Of a stretch of DNA of 64,000 bases, positions 52,556 through 62,964 are shown one piece after another. Source of the stretch: Flavobacteriales bacterium (GTDB lineage Bacteria; Bacteroidota; Bacteroidia; Flavobacteriales_C; GCA-002722245); assembly GCA_023251095.1 (NCBI GenBank), contig JAHEZL010000022.1, positions 1 to 64,000 on the forward strand, read 5' to 3'. The position numbers and the translations under genes were made by a program. Below the pieces are notes generated by a model that had not been told where the DNA came from, did no database searches, and was given only the letters and a program-made list of their open reading frames with translations. Position 1 is the first letter of the stretch. Every line of letters starts with the position of its first letter.

Positions 52556-54955
52556 ATGAATACATATATTAAGAGAAAAAAAAGTTTATCTCTTTCAGCA
52601 TTTATACTGATATGTAGCATGAATACTTTATTTGCGCTTACCAATCATCGCAATGTTGATATCACCAGCAGTGCTTCAAGTAATGGAGGATGGACCTTTG
52701 CTTCTTCCACTTATACATGGACTCCAAGCGCAAATAATTCAGTGGTAAACACTACCGATATTGTAGCCTGCTTATTGGGTTCAAATACAGCATTAGGAGG
52801 CGACAACGCTCTCAACTCTCAAACCAATGGAGCCGCTAGTGTTACTATTCTGACAGCAAATGCCGGTGGGAACCAAACTGGTGACCTAACCATCAGTCAG
52901 GGAATTACCGCCGCTACAACCAATGCTACTCAAATGACATTCACAATAACTGCAGCCGGCAGCATCACTGTCAATAACACTGTCATTTTAACGCCTGCCT
53001 CAAATGCGGGTGCAGGTTATCCAGGTACCAATATTGTTTTAACAGGACCAACAGGTGTGAACATTACCCAAGGCATCACTTGTATAGGAGGAGCTACAAC
53101 TGGGGCAGCCACTACGGGTGGAGTTGGAGGCAACTTAACCTGCACGGCATCGGGCGGAACAGTGACGATTGGTAGCACGGTAACACTAACCGGCGGAACG
53201 GGAGGAAGTGGCGGTGGTGCAGGTGCGGGAGGTGCAGGAGGTGCAGTAACTTTATCAGGACAGATCATTTCCATTACACAAGGCGTCAATTCCTATGGTG
53301 GAGCCGGCAGCACTTCGGGAGCGGGGGGCGCAGGAGGCACAATTTCCATTACTTCTACTTCTACAACAGTGACTATAGGCAATACTATTTATACTGATGG
53401 AGGAGCGGGTGCTACTACTGGTACCGGAGGTGCCGGAGGCTCTATTACCATTTCCGCTGCAACAACAGTAAGCTTTACGCAACCTGTTCATACATCAGGT
53501 GGAAATTCAGGAACAGGCAATGGAGGAAATGGCGGTGCAGTAAGCATTACTTCTTCCAGTGGCGCTTTATCTATCGCCAATACAATTACCACAAGCGGTG
53601 GAAATCCGGGAGGTGGCGTCAATAAAAATGGAGGAACGGGAGGTGCCGTTACCTTAACCGCAAGCACCACTTTAAATGTATCGCAACCTGTTTATGCCAA
53701 TGGAGGAACACCAACAGGTTCGGGAACCGCCACCGGAGGAGACGTAACTCTGGTAGGTCCGAGCGGAATAACCTTGTCGAATATTATTCAAACCACCGGT
53801 ACTACTGCCGGAGGAACTATAACCGTTAACGATGGAAATACCTCAATAACATCAGGAGGAGGTGCAAACGACGGACAAGGCGGTGCTGCCTATTTCCAAG
53901 CCGGAGCACTTACAAAAATAGGAGCCGGAAATTTTAATTTAGCGCATGCAAGTAATTCCTGGACAGGAGCCACTACCATTACTGCAGGTAAATTAACGCT
54001 TGGAGCAACCAGTACCGTTCCGGATGCAAGTCAATTGGTATTCAACGGCGGAAGACTGGTGATGGGTGCATACAGTGAAACTGTTGGAACTATTAAAATC
54101 AGTGCTTACTCTGTTTTGGATTTACCTGCTTCTGCAAACTACACTTTAACTTGTTCTGCAAGTAATGGCATAACTTGGACTGCCGGTAAAAAACTGGGGA
54201 TTAATTACTGGGGAGACGTTGGCAACAATTACGATGGTACTGCTGCTGGAGGTTCGGATCCGAAATTTAAAACAGGTGCCAGTGCTGAATTAGACGCTAC
54301 ACATTTAGCAGCAATTTATTTCAGAAGAACTTCCAACGGATCATCTTATACTGCTACTCAATTGGCTTCCGGTGAAATTGTTCCTACGGGTACTTTACCC
54401 GTTGAACTGGTTTCTTTTAATGCTAAGAAAAACAATGATCAAGTAGATATTACCTGGGAAACTGCTTCTGAAATCAACAGCGAATATTTTGAAATTTTAC
54501 GCGCAAAAAATGATATGCAATGGGAAAGTATTGGTAAAGTAAGCGCTGCAGGAAACAGCAATAAAATTATTGATTATACTTCCCTTGATGCCTTTCCTGC
54601 ACCGGGAATAAATTACTATAAGTTAGTCGAATATGATTTTGATGGTGCCCATCAGGAATCAAAGGTTGTTTCTGTTAACAGTGATAATGTTACTGAAACA
54701 AAACTGACCGCTTATCCTAATCCGGCCAATACTTCTACCACTTTTGATTTTTATTCGGAGAAAGGCGGGATTTATTTCTTAAAAGCTTTTACTACCAATG
54801 GAGAACAAATTTATTCAGCAAGAATATTCGGCATTCCCGGCGAAAATAAATTCTCATTATCGATGCAGGATTTCTCATTGGGGATTTATACTTTTCAATT
54901 GTGTAACAGCGATGAAAAAACATTGGCAACAACAAAGGTGATTAAAGCAAATTAA
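52556..54955 (+). CDS. Tandem T9SS beta-repeat protein 3
   Basis: The start at 52556 gives 799 residues with a classic signal peptide (KRKKSLSLSAFILICSMNTLFA). The track start 22 codons earlier is not supported, because it would place the signal peptide internally. The body is nearly the same as protein 2 over several hundred residues. The passenger-like repeat, LPVELVSFNAKKNN and type A sorting domain follow. The leader differs from that of genes 1 and 2. The stop overlaps polA's stop on the other strand by four bases. Confidence 0.87.
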   Translation: MNTYIKRKKSLSLSAFILICSMNTLFALTNHRNVDITSSASSNGGWTFASSTYTWTPSANNSVVNTTDIVACLLGSNTALGGDNALNSQTNGAASVTILTANAGGNQTGDLTISQGITAATTNATQMTFTITAAGSITVNNTVILTPASNAGAGYPGTNIVLTGPTGVNITQGITCIGGATTGAATTGGVGGNLTCTASGGTVTIGSTVTLTGGTGGSGGGAGAGGAGGAVTLSGQIISITQGVNSYGGAGSTSGAGGAGGTISITSTSTTVTIGNTIYTDGGAGATTGTGGAGGSITISAATTVSFTQPVHTSGGNSGTGNGGNGGAVSITSSSGALSIANTITTSGGNPGGGVNKNGGTGGAVTLTASTTLNVSQPVYANGGTPTGSGTATGGDVTLVGPSGITLSNIIQTTGTTAGGTITVNDGNTSITSGGGANDGQGGAAYFQAGALTKIGAGNFNLAHASNSWTGATTITAGKLTLGATSTVPDASQLVFNGGRLVMGAYSETVGTIKISAYSVLDLPASANYTLTCSASNGITWTAGKKLGINYWGDVGNNYDGTAAGGSDPKFKTGASAELDATHLAAIYFRRTSNGSSYTATQLASGEIVPTGTLPVELVSFNAKKNNDQVDITWETASEINSEYFEILRAKNDMQWESIGKVSAAGNSNKIIDYTSLDAFPAPGINYYKLVEYDFDGAHQESKVVSVNSDNVTETKLTAYPNPANTSTTFDFYSEKGGIYFLKAFTTNGEQIYSARIFGIPGENKFSLSMQDFSLGIYTFQLCNSDEKTLATTKVIKAN

Positions 54956-57780
54956 TGTGCCTCCAGCCAGTTTTTCCCTGTGCTCATTTCTACTTCTAAA
55001 GGAACACGAGTTTTTACCGCATTCTCCATTCCCCGCTTAACGATTGGTTTTAATAGTTCCACTTCATCCACCGGACAGGTAAACACCAACTCATCATGCA
55101 CCTGTAAAACCATTTTAGCCTTCAAGGTAGTTTTATCCAGTTCAGCCTGAATATCAATCATCGCTTTTTTGATAATATCAGCAGCAGATCCCTGAATCGG
55201 AGCATTGATCGCATTTCGTTCAGCATAGCCACGAACAACAGCATTGGCTGAATTGATATCTTTTAAATAACGTTTGCGCCCCATCAAAGTAGTGACGTAT
55301 AAATTCTTTTTTGCGTTGTCAATGCTCTCATCCATGTACTGACGGATGCGCGGATATTTCATGAAATAATTATCAATAATTTCTTTCGATTCAGTGCGTG
55401 AAATATTCAATCGCTGTGCCAATCCGAAAGCAGAAATCCCATAAATAATTCCAAAATTCACCATTTTCGCTTTGCTACGCATCGTGCGATCCACCTGCTC
55501 CAGCGGGACATTAAAAACTTTTGCTGCAGTGGCCGAGTGAATATCTTGTCCGCTTTGAAAAGCTGCTATCATATCTTCATCACCACTCAACTCTGCAATC
55601 AAACGCAATTCTACTTGAGAATAATCTGCAGAAAGTAAAACATGATTTTCGGCATTGGGAATAAAAGCGCGACGCACCTCCCTCCCTCTTTCCGTTTTAA
55701 TAGGAATGTTTTGCAAGTTGGGATTCACTGAACTGAGGCGACCTGTAGCAGCTACCGCCTGATTATAAGTAGTATGAATTTTTCCTGTTTCTTTATTTAC
55801 AATTTCAGGAAGTGTATCTACATAAGTTGATTTCAATTTGATTAGTCCGCGGTAATCCAGAATCAATTGTATGATAGGATGCTTATCAACCAACTTCTGC
55901 AAAACCTCTTCCGACGTGGCATACTGACCGGTTTTGGTTTTTTTAGCTTTCTCATCTATCTTCAAAATTTCAAACAATATATCCCCCATTTGTTTCGGAG
56001 AATTAATATTGAATTGCATTCCTGCAGCAGCATAAATTTCTTTTTCAAGATCAATGAGTTCATTCAATAAATCTTTTGAATATTCTTTCAATGCAGGAAT
56101 ATCAATTTTAATTCCTTCCATTTCCATTTTCGACAAAACATGAACGAGCGGCATTTCCACTTCCTCAAATAATTTTTTTTCGTCTTTCAATTCTTTATCC
56201 AAAATACTTTTGAGTTGCCAGGTTACATCAGCATCTTCGGCAGCGTATTCAGTAAGTTTATCCAATTCAACTGAGCGCATACCCAATTGATTTTTTCCTT
56301 TTTTACCGATCAATGTTTCTATTGAAACAGGTTTATAACCCAAATAAGTTTCCGATAAATAATCCATGTTGTGACGCATATCCGGCTCAATTAAATAATG
56401 CGCGAGCATGGTGTCAAACAATTTTCCTTTCACTTCAATTCCGTATTGCAGCAAAACATTGATATCGTATTTTATGTTTTGTCCGATTTTAGAAATATTT
56501 TCATTTTCAAAAAACGCTTTGAATTTTAAAATGCGCTGTCTGCCCTCTTCACCTTCGGGAAGATGGACATACCAAGCTTTGTGCGCCTGAAAAGAAAACG
56601 ACAAACCGATGGCTTCTGCAATGTGAGAATCAATACCGGTGGTTTCGCTATCAAAACAAATTTCTTTTTGAGCACTTAAAATTTCTATCAGTTGTGAAAT
56701 TTCGGCATCGCTGTTTACTAAAATATATTCGTGCGGAACATCGGCAACAGTTTTGTAATTGACGGGAACTGCTTCAGCGGGAATATCTTCCTCAACTGTC
56801 ATCGCAAACATATCCATCTGTCCGGCACTTTCAGCCGCTACCATTTTTTTATTTACAACAGATGCTTCGGCCACAGGTGCCGATGGAGCAGGCGCAACAG
56901 CACTTCCGGCCAGGATGCGCTGCATCAGAGTTTTAAATTCCAGTTCATTAAAAAGTTCAGTGATTTTTTCCGTATCGTGATTTTGTAATTTTAAATCTTC
57001 AGTAGAAATTTCCAGCGGAACATTGAGTTCTATCGTAGCTAATTTTTTAGATAGCAATCCTTGTTCGGCAAATTGAATTACATTTTCTTTTTGTTTTCCT
57101 TTTAATTCTGCAGAATTGGCAATCAAGCCTTCCACACTGCCGTACTTGGCAATTAAAATTTTCGACGTCTTCTCTCCTATTCCGGGAATACCGGGAATAT
57201 TATCGGCAGAGTCACCCCACAATCCTAAAATATCAATCACCTGTTCAACACGTTCTACTTCAAACTTTGCGCACACTTCCTTGATGCCCCAAACTTCGGC
57301 GGCATTTCCGTTTTTAGCCGGACGATACAACTTAATATTATCGGTAACGAGTTGCGCAAAATCTTTATCTGGCGTCATCATGTAAGTAGTATATCCTTCT
57401 CTCTCCGCACGTTTGGCGAGCGTACCAATAACATCATCTGCTTCAAAGGTTGGCACCACTACCGATTTAATATTAAAAGCATCGGCCAGTTTAAAAATAT
57501 ACGGAATGGCTTTCTTAATGTCTTCGGGCGTTTCATCGCGATGTGCTTTGTAGGCGGGAAACATATCTTCACGAAATGTTTTTCCCTGCGGATCAAAAAC
57601 AATAGCGATGTGCGATGGTTTTTCTTTCGATAAAATTTCGAGTAAGGTATTGGTAAAGCCCAACATTACAGATGTATTTAATCCTTTTGAATTGTATCGT
57701 TGATTGCTTCCAAACGCAAAATAAGAACGAAAAATGATGGCGAAAGCATCAATAAGAAATAATTTTTTTTCTGAAGACAT
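54952..57780 (-). CDS. polA: DNA polymerase I
   Basis: The ATG at 57780 gives 942 residues starting MSSEKKLFLIDAFAIIF; the track start 11 codons earlier is less likely. The 5'-3' exonuclease domain (about 1-290) is followed by a 3'-5' exonuclease domain with a DxE motif (CFDSETTGID, about 380), which looks intact. The family-A polymerase domain carries motif A LSADYSQVELR, motif B RSKAKMVNFGIIYG and motif C QVHDELVF. It fills gaps in Okazaki processing and excision repair. Its 3' end overlaps the convergent T9SS gene 3 stop. Confidence 0.96.
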   Translation of the reverse strand: MSSEKKLFLIDAFAIIFRSYFAFGSNQRYNSKGLNTSVMLGFTNTLLEILSKEKPSHIAIVFDPQGKTFREDMFPAYKAHRDETPEDIKKAIPYIFKLADAFNIKSVVVPTFEADDVIGTLAKRAEREGYTTYMMTPDKDFAQLVTDNIKLYRPAKNGNAAEVWGIKEVCAKFEVERVEQVIDILGLWGDSADNIPGIPGIGEKTSKILIAKYGSVEGLIANSAELKGKQKENVIQFAEQGLLSKKLATIELNVPLEISTEDLKLQNHDTEKITELFNELEFKTLMQRILAGSAVAPAPSAPVAEASVVNKKMVAAESAGQMDMFAMTVEEDIPAEAVPVNYKTVADVPHEYILVNSDAEISQLIEILSAQKEICFDSETTGIDSHIAEAIGLSFSFQAHKAWYVHLPEGEEGRQRILKFKAFFENENISKIGQNIKYDINVLLQYGIEVKGKLFDTMLAHYLIEPDMRHNMDYLSETYLGYKPVSIETLIGKKGKNQLGMRSVELDKLTEYAAEDADVTWQLKSILDKELKDEKKLFEEVEMPLVHVLSKMEMEGIKIDIPALKEYSKDLLNELIDLEKEIYAAAGMQFNINSPKQMGDILFEILKIDEKAKKTKTGQYATSEEVLQKLVDKHPIIQLILDYRGLIKLKSTYVDTLPEIVNKETGKIHTTYNQAVAATGRLSSVNPNLQNIPIKTERGREVRRAFIPNAENHVLLSADYSQVELRLIAELSGDEDMIAAFQSGQDIHSATAAKVFNVPLEQVDRTMRSKAKMVNFGIIYGISAFGLAQRLNISRTESKEIIDNYFMKYPRIRQYMDESIDNAKKNLYVTTLMGRKRYLKDINSANAVVRGYAERNAINAPIQGSAADIIKKAMIDIQAELDKTTLKAKMVLQVHDELVFTCPVDEVELLKPIVKRGMENAVKTRVPLEVEMSTGKNWLEAH

Positions 57781-57909
57781 GCGATGAGTTTTTTTCAGCT
57801 TTAAATGTAGCAATTGGAAAGGATTTGGATGAAGAAGTGCTAAAATAAATTTTAATCAATTAGCATTTTTACTTATCTTAAACCTACCCAGAACATCTAT
57901 ACCTAACCC

Positions 57910-60345
57910 ATGAATTTTAGAATTTTCATTTTATTGGCCATTTTATGTGTTGCTCAAATTGGGAGAGCGCAGTTTTCATATGTCGGATCAGCAACATCGC
58001 TGGGCCCGAATTCTTATCTCGTCACTCCTAATACCTCCAGTCAGATAGGCGCAATGTGGAATTCATCCAAAGTGAATTTAAACACCTCTTTCGATTTAAT
58101 TTTTGATATTTTTTTAGGCGCAAATGATTTAGGTGCCGACGGAATGACCTTTACTTTACAACCCATCAGCACCAGTATGGGCGGTGGCGGAATAGGCATG
58201 GGAGCGGGTGGTATTGTGCCTTCTGTGATTATTGAATACGATACTTATCAAAATCCCGGCGACCCTGCTTACGATCATATTGCCATCAGCAAAAACGGAG
58301 ATGTTGTTCATTCCACCGCTAATTTATTAGCCGGACCTGTTTCAGCAAATCCTTTGTTTTTAAATATTGAAAACAACAACTACCATACTTCAAGAATTAA
58401 GTGGGATGCCAATAAAAAAACATTAGAAGTTTATTTTGATTGTGCTTTCCGTGTGAAATACACCGGTGATATCATTAACAATATTTTCTCAGGTGATCCC
58501 AATGTTTTCTGGGGATTCAGCGGAGCTACAGGAGGATTGGCCAATGAACAAAAAGTAAGAAACATTTATTTCAATCAAAGTCCGGATGTAACGATTTGCG
58601 AAGGAGATTCAACTCAATTTTCTTTGGCCGGTGCTGATACTTACATCTGGCTTCCTGCAACAAACATTAGTTCTACAGCAGTAGGTAATCCAAAAGTATA
58701 TCCAAAAATCAGCACACAATACACTGTAACAGCAAGCAGCGCTTGCTTAGGAAACTGGAAAGACACTATAATGGTAAATGTTAGCTCTAAACCTTTTGTA
58801 AATTTAGGAGCCGATCAATCCATATGTATCGGTGGATCTCCCGTTACTTTCGATGCCGGAGTTATCGCTGGAGCAACATATTTATGGAGTAACTCGAGTA
58901 CCAGTCAAAGTATCAGTACAGCAGCAGCGGGACAGTATATTGTTGAAGTAAGCAAAAGTTTATGCAAAGTAAAAGATACGGTAAATCTGGCGGTGAGTGC
59001 TTCTTTAATTGTCAATTTAGGCAACGACAAAGAAATTTGTGCAGGTGATCCTGCGGTGACATTTGATGCAGGATTAACCAATGTAACTTATGCATGGAAT
59101 ACAGGAAGCACTCAAAAAACAATCAGTACTTCCGCTGCCGGAATATATTCTATTGAAGTAAATAAAAACGGATGTGTCGGAAAAGACTCTGTTCAATTGA
59201 CGGTAAATACTTTGCCTGTAGTTAATTTAGGTCTCGATAAAAATATTTGCAAAGGTGATTCTGCACTTCTATTTAATGCAGCTAATCCGGGAGCTTCTTT
59301 TTTATGGAGCAGTGGTGAAACAAACGCAAGCATCAGCAAAAATTCAGCTGGAAATTATTCAGTAAAAGTAACAAACAATAAAGGATGCGTAGGAAAAGAT
59401 ACTGTTGCATTAATAGTAAATAATCTTCCTTCTTTTTCATTAGGTGCCGATATCAATATTTGTAAAAATGCCAATCCTGTTTCTATTTCTGCAGGAGCAT
59501 GGAGCGCTTATTTATGGGACAACGGAAGCACCAATTCTTCTTTAGTAACCAATACGGAAGGCTTGCATTGGGCTCAAATAACCGACAGTTATGGCTGCAA
59601 AAAAAGAGATTCATTAATGCTCACTAAAATCAATAACACTAAAATTGATATCCTTGGCGACAGCATGCTTTGCTTAGGCAAAAACACCACTCTGAAAGTA
59701 CAAGCTTCTGCTGCTGTAAAAAGTTATTTGTGGTCCACAAATGAAAAAAGTGCTACCATAAAAGTTCAAAACAAAGGACTTTATTCTGTTGCGATCACCG
59801 ATGTAAACAATTGCAGCGCTACCGATACTTTTGTTGTTTCACTTTATCCCTCTCCTTTATTTCAGGTAAATGATTTGGAATATTGTTTTGCGGGAGACTC
59901 TATTACTGTGAGTGCTCCGGCCTCTCACTACAACTGGGAATGGTCGAACAAGGATCAAAATTCAACTACTCAATTTTATCAGGAAGGAACTTATTTTTTA
60001 AAAGGCAGCAATGAATTTCAATGCAGCTCAACTGCAACTTTTAAAATAAGCAGTAATTGCTCCAGTGAAATATTTGTTCCCAACACCTTCACGCCAAACA
60101 ACGACACTTACAACGATGTTTTTTATTGTGTCAATTCGGGAATAGAGAATTTTCAGATTTTAATTTTCAATCGTTGGGGTGAAGAAATTTTTTCCAGCAA
60201 CGACAGCCATTTCGAATGGAACGGAACCTATCATTCCTTACAATGTGAGAATGATGTTTATGTGTACAAATTAAATTATAGTGCTTATTCCAACGGCATT
60301 AAAAAGAAAGTGGAAAAGATTGGAAGCATCGCTCTTTTGAGATGA
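57910..60345 (+). CDS. Lectin-like secreted protein with type B (gliding-motility) C-terminus
   Basis: The protein has 811 residues with signal peptide (VAQIGRA, cut before Q). An L-type-lectin-like N-terminal domain (about 22-220) has FLGANDLGADGMTFTLQ. Four or five Ig/PKD-like repeats follow (VNLG(A/N)D, G(D/S)...W(S/N), TIS...AG), from about 225 to 720. The C-terminus FVPNTFTPNNDTYNDVF ... FNRWGEEIF is the T9SS type B/CHU_C sorting domain. It should be exported as a surface glycan-binding protein. It is single-copy and not related to the tandem trio. Confidence 0.88.
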   Translation: MNFRIFILLAILCVAQIGRAQFSYVGSATSLGPNSYLVTPNTSSQIGAMWNSSKVNLNTSFDLIFDIFLGANDLGADGMTFTLQPISTSMGGGGIGMGAGGIVPSVIIEYDTYQNPGDPAYDHIAISKNGDVVHSTANLLAGPVSANPLFLNIENNNYHTSRIKWDANKKTLEVYFDCAFRVKYTGDIINNIFSGDPNVFWGFSGATGGLANEQKVRNIYFNQSPDVTICEGDSTQFSLAGADTYIWLPATNISSTAVGNPKVYPKISTQYTVTASSACLGNWKDTIMVNVSSKPFVNLGADQSICIGGSPVTFDAGVIAGATYLWSNSSTSQSISTAAAGQYIVEVSKSLCKVKDTVNLAVSASLIVNLGNDKEICAGDPAVTFDAGLTNVTYAWNTGSTQKTISTSAAGIYSIEVNKNGCVGKDSVQLTVNTLPVVNLGLDKNICKGDSALLFNAANPGASFLWSSGETNASISKNSAGNYSVKVTNNKGCVGKDTVALIVNNLPSFSLGADINICKNANPVSISAGAWSAYLWDNGSTNSSLVTNTEGLHWAQITDSYGCKKRDSLMLTKINNTKIDILGDSMLCLGKNTTLKVQASAAVKSYLWSTNEKSATIKVQNKGLYSVAITDVNNCSATDTFVVSLYPSPLFQVNDLEYCFAGDSITVSAPASHYNWEWSNKDQNSTTQFYQEGTYFLKGSNEFQCSSTATFKISSNCSSEIFVPNTFTPNNDTYNDVFYCVNSGIENFQILIFNRWGEEIFSSNDSHFEWNGTYHSLQCENDVYVYKLNYSAYSNGIKKKVEKIGSIALLR

Positions 60346-60351
60346 TGCATA

Positions 60352-61320
60352 TTATTCTACACTCAACAAATACATCAGCGTTTGTCCGACAGCTTTCAAC
60401 GTTTTCGGACTAATATTTTGAATATTGTCATCGTGCTTGTGCCATGTTTTTGCAAAACCTGCAGACCGGTCAATAATATCAATGCAAGGAATAGAAGTAT
60501 ATTGATTCACATAAGCATGATCATCCGTAATTGAGGATGTTTCTTCGTACGAAAAATATTGTCCGTAACCCAAACCATGAGCTGATCGCCACACTTTATC
60601 CAAAACATTTTTTGCAGTTTGAACAGACACACCTTCATAGGTAAATTTAGCCTCTGCATCCCCTACCATATCGAGATTAATTCCATAGAAAGGTTTGACA
60701 GCAAAAGGATAATTTTTCGCCCAATACTGTGATCCCAAACAGTAAGAATCTTTCTCTTCAGGCTTACCGTAATCTTCCAAATCAAACAAAACAAAATCAA
60801 CTCCTACATTTAATTTTTCTTTAGCAAGTACTCTTGCCAGTTCCATCATAATGCCAATTCCACTGGCACCATCGTTAGCGCCATCAAAAGGTGCCTGAGG
60901 ATTTTTGTTGTCCTGATCGGCCCATGGACGCGTATCCCAATGCGCAGAGATCATTATTCTATTTGTTTTTTCAGGCTGATATTGAGCTGTGATGTTATTG
61001 AAGTTAAATGTTTTTCCATCATACACTTTAACACTTCCTTTTTGCTGATGTACTTTCAATCCATGGGATTCAAAATGTTTTATCAAAAAAGCCGCACACG
61101 CATCATGCGCTTTGGTATTGGGAATTCTTGGTCCGAATTCAACTTGTTTTTTTACATATAAAAAAGCCGAATCAGCAGAAAATTCAGGAGAAGTAATTTT
61201 TATTTCGGGTTGAGTTTCAGTGGTAGATTTTGGCGGAGTATCAGGACCGCAGGAAGTAAAAAACACAATGATTAAAACAACAAATTTCAATGCTTTGATC
61301 AGCAATATTTTTTTCATCAT
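60352..61320 (-). CDS. Type II glutaminyl cyclase-like M28 lipoprotein
   Basis: I start at the ATG 61320 (322 residues): MMKKILLIKALKF, lipobox-like FFTSC. The track start is in the cysS tail and would hide the signal. The body matches bacterial type II glutaminyl cyclases: HWDTRPWAD, FDGANDGASGIGIMMEL, LFDLEDYG, CLGSQYWAKNYP and SSITDDHAYVN. Known members convert N-terminal Gln of exported proteins to pyroglutamate, in the periplasm. Zinc ligands (Asp in DGAND, Glu in LEDYG, His in DDHAYV) are visible. Some M28 homologs are aminopeptidases instead, but the matching segments favour cyclase. Confidence 0.8.
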   Translation of the reverse strand: MMKKILLIKALKFVVLIIVFFTSCGPDTPPKSTTETQPEIKITSPEFSADSAFLYVKKQVEFGPRIPNTKAHDACAAFLIKHFESHGLKVHQQKGSVKVYDGKTFNFNNITAQYQPEKTNRIMISAHWDTRPWADQDNKNPQAPFDGANDGASGIGIMMELARVLAKEKLNVGVDFVLFDLEDYGKPEEKDSYCLGSQYWAKNYPFAVKPFYGINLDMVGDAEAKFTYEGVSVQTAKNVLDKVWRSAHGLGYGQYFSYEETSSITDDHAYVNQYTSIPCIDIIDRSAGFAKTWHKHDDNIQNISPKTLKAVGQTLMYLLSVE

Positions 61321-61399
61321 ATCACCTTCTCCGCTTCTTCTTTTTTCAATTTCTGATTTTTGAAATAAATTCAAAACATCTTCCCACTCTTTGTTTTTA

Positions 61400-62875
61400 C
61401 TAGGTTTCATAAGTCCACTCTGCTCCGTCTTTAGTGTCTTTAACTGTAATTTTTAATTCCTTAAGTGTATCGCGAATTTTATCGGACATCGCATAATTTT
61501 TGTTTGTCTTCGCATCTTTTCTTAACTCAAGAATAACATCCATCAATCCTTTCGATAAATCATTTTCATTGTCTTCGGCATTCTCTAATTTCAAGCCCAT
61601 GATAGTGAAAAGAAAATCTTCAAATAATTTTTTCAAGGCATTTAAATCCTCCTGAGAAATTGTTTTAGTTCCCAGTTTCAATAAATTAATTTCTTTCACC
61701 GCATCAAATAAAACAGCCACTACCATTGGTGTATTAAAATCGTCGTTCATTGCATCGTAACAACGTTTCTTCAAAGAAGAAACATCCACATCAGATTTTT
61801 CAGCAACTTTAATTTCATTCAATTGATTCAATGCAATCAAAATTCTTTTGTAGCCTTTTTCTGCAGCTTGTAAAGCTTCGTTAGAAAAATCAAGCGTACT
61901 TCTGTAATGACACTGCATCATGAAAAAACGAACTGTCATTGGCGAATAAGCTTTATCCAGCAATTCACTTTCACCGGTAAAAAGCTGAGCAGGAAGAAAA
62001 AATTTACCGGTGCTTTTCGACATTTTTTCACCATTCAGCGTCAACATATTCGCATGCATCCAATACTTCACAGGTTCTTTTCCTGTTGCTGCTTTATTCT
62101 GTGCTATTTCACATTCATGATGCGGAAATTTCAAATCCATACCGCCACCGTGAATGTCGAATTCTTCTCCTAAATATTTTGAACTCATTACCGAACATTC
62201 CAGATGCCAGCCCGGAAATCCTTTTCCCCATGGTGAATTCCATTGCATGATGTGTTCCGGTGAAGCTTGCTTCCACAAAGCAAAATCAAGTGAACTTTTT
62301 TTGTCTTCCTGACCGTCGAGATTTTCACGAGTGGCCGATAGTAACTCATCGATTTTTCTTCCTGATAATTCTCCGTAATTATTTTTTTCAGCAAATTTCT
62401 TTACATCAAAATATACTGAGCCATTGGCTTCATAAGCAAAACCATTATCAATAATCTGCTGAGTGGTTTCAATTTGTTCCAGTAAATGCGCAGTGGCTGT
62501 GGGCTCAATACTCGGCGGTAAATTATTGAAAGCTTGCATTACATCATGAAAACCATTGGTGTACTTTTGTACAATTTCCATCGGTTCACAATTTTCAAGC
62601 TTTGCTTTTTTAGCTATTTTATCTTCTCCTGCATCAGCATCATTTTCTAAATGACCAACATCAGTGATGTTTCTTACATATCTGACTTTATATCCCACAT
62701 GTGTGAGGTAGCGATAAATGATATCAAAAGAAATGAAAGTACGGCAATTGCCTATGTGCACGTCGCTATATACGGTTGGCCCGCATACATACATTCCAAC
62801 AAAGGGCGGATTGATGGGCTTAAACTCTTCCTTTTTTCGGGATAAAGTATTGTAAATAATTAATTCACTTTGCAT
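61400..62875 (-). CDS. cysS: Cysteinyl-tRNA synthetase
   Basis: This 491-residue class I synthetase charges tRNA-Cys. The ATG at 62875 ([15 protein letters not shown]) is chosen; the track start five codons upstream is a TTG. The HIGH-like motif is HIGNCRTF, a usual variant in Bacteroidota, and KMSKS is present as [10 protein letters not shown]. Zinc ligands include Cys of VCGPTVY, Cys of HLECSVMS and the HHECEIAQ stretch. The C-terminal anticodon-binding domain is complete. The cyclase gene lies 79 bases downstream on the same strand. Confidence 0.96.
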   Translation of the reverse strand: MQSELIIYNTLSRKKEEFKPINPPFVGMYVCGPTVYSDVHIGNCRTFISFDIIYRYLTHVGYKVRYVRNITDVGHLENDADAGEDKIAKKAKLENCEPMEIVQKYTNGFHDVMQAFNNLPPSIEPTATAHLLEQIETTQQIIDNGFAYEANGSVYFDVKKFAEKNNYGELSGRKIDELLSATRENLDGQEDKKSSLDFALWKQASPEHIMQWNSPWGKGFPGWHLECSVMSSKYLGEEFDIHGGGMDLKFPHHECEIAQNKAATGKEPVKYWMHANMLTLNGEKMSKSTGKFFLPAQLFTGESELLDKAYSPMTVRFFMMQCHYRSTLDFSNEALQAAEKGYKRILIALNQLNEIKVAEKSDVDVSSLKKRCYDAMNDDFNTPMVVAVLFDAVKEINLLKLGTKTISQEDLNALKKLFEDFLFTIMGLKLENAEDNENDLSKGLMDVILELRKDAKTNKNYAMSDKIRDTLKELKITVKDTKDGAEWTYET

Positions 62876-62938
62876 TTTAACTGATTTCAAAAACGAAAGG
62901 TGAAAATAAGAATAAAAGGGAAGAGTTAAAACAAAAGC

Positions 62939-62964
62939 GCAGGCTTAGAATAAGAGTTACCTGC
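62939..62964 (-). terminator. Weak possible terminator of the YwqK-type gene
   Basis: On the minus strand GCAGG...CCTGC encloses 16 bases including the stop codon and is followed by GCTTTTGTTTT. The stem is only five base pairs, so support is weak. Confidence 0.3.

Noticed and set aside
48537-53670. Minus-strand Pro/Val/Ala-rich ORFs (48537-48932, 50311-50730, 53017-53289, 53255-53491, 53488-53670)
   Set aside because: Mirror images of the Gly/Thr/Ser-rich codons of the tandem T9SS genes; repeated because the sense repeats are.
61320-61410. N-terminal extension of the cyclase to 61410
   Set aside because: It would put 30 charged residues before the lipoprotein signal and overlap cysS; the internal ATG gives a normal signal.
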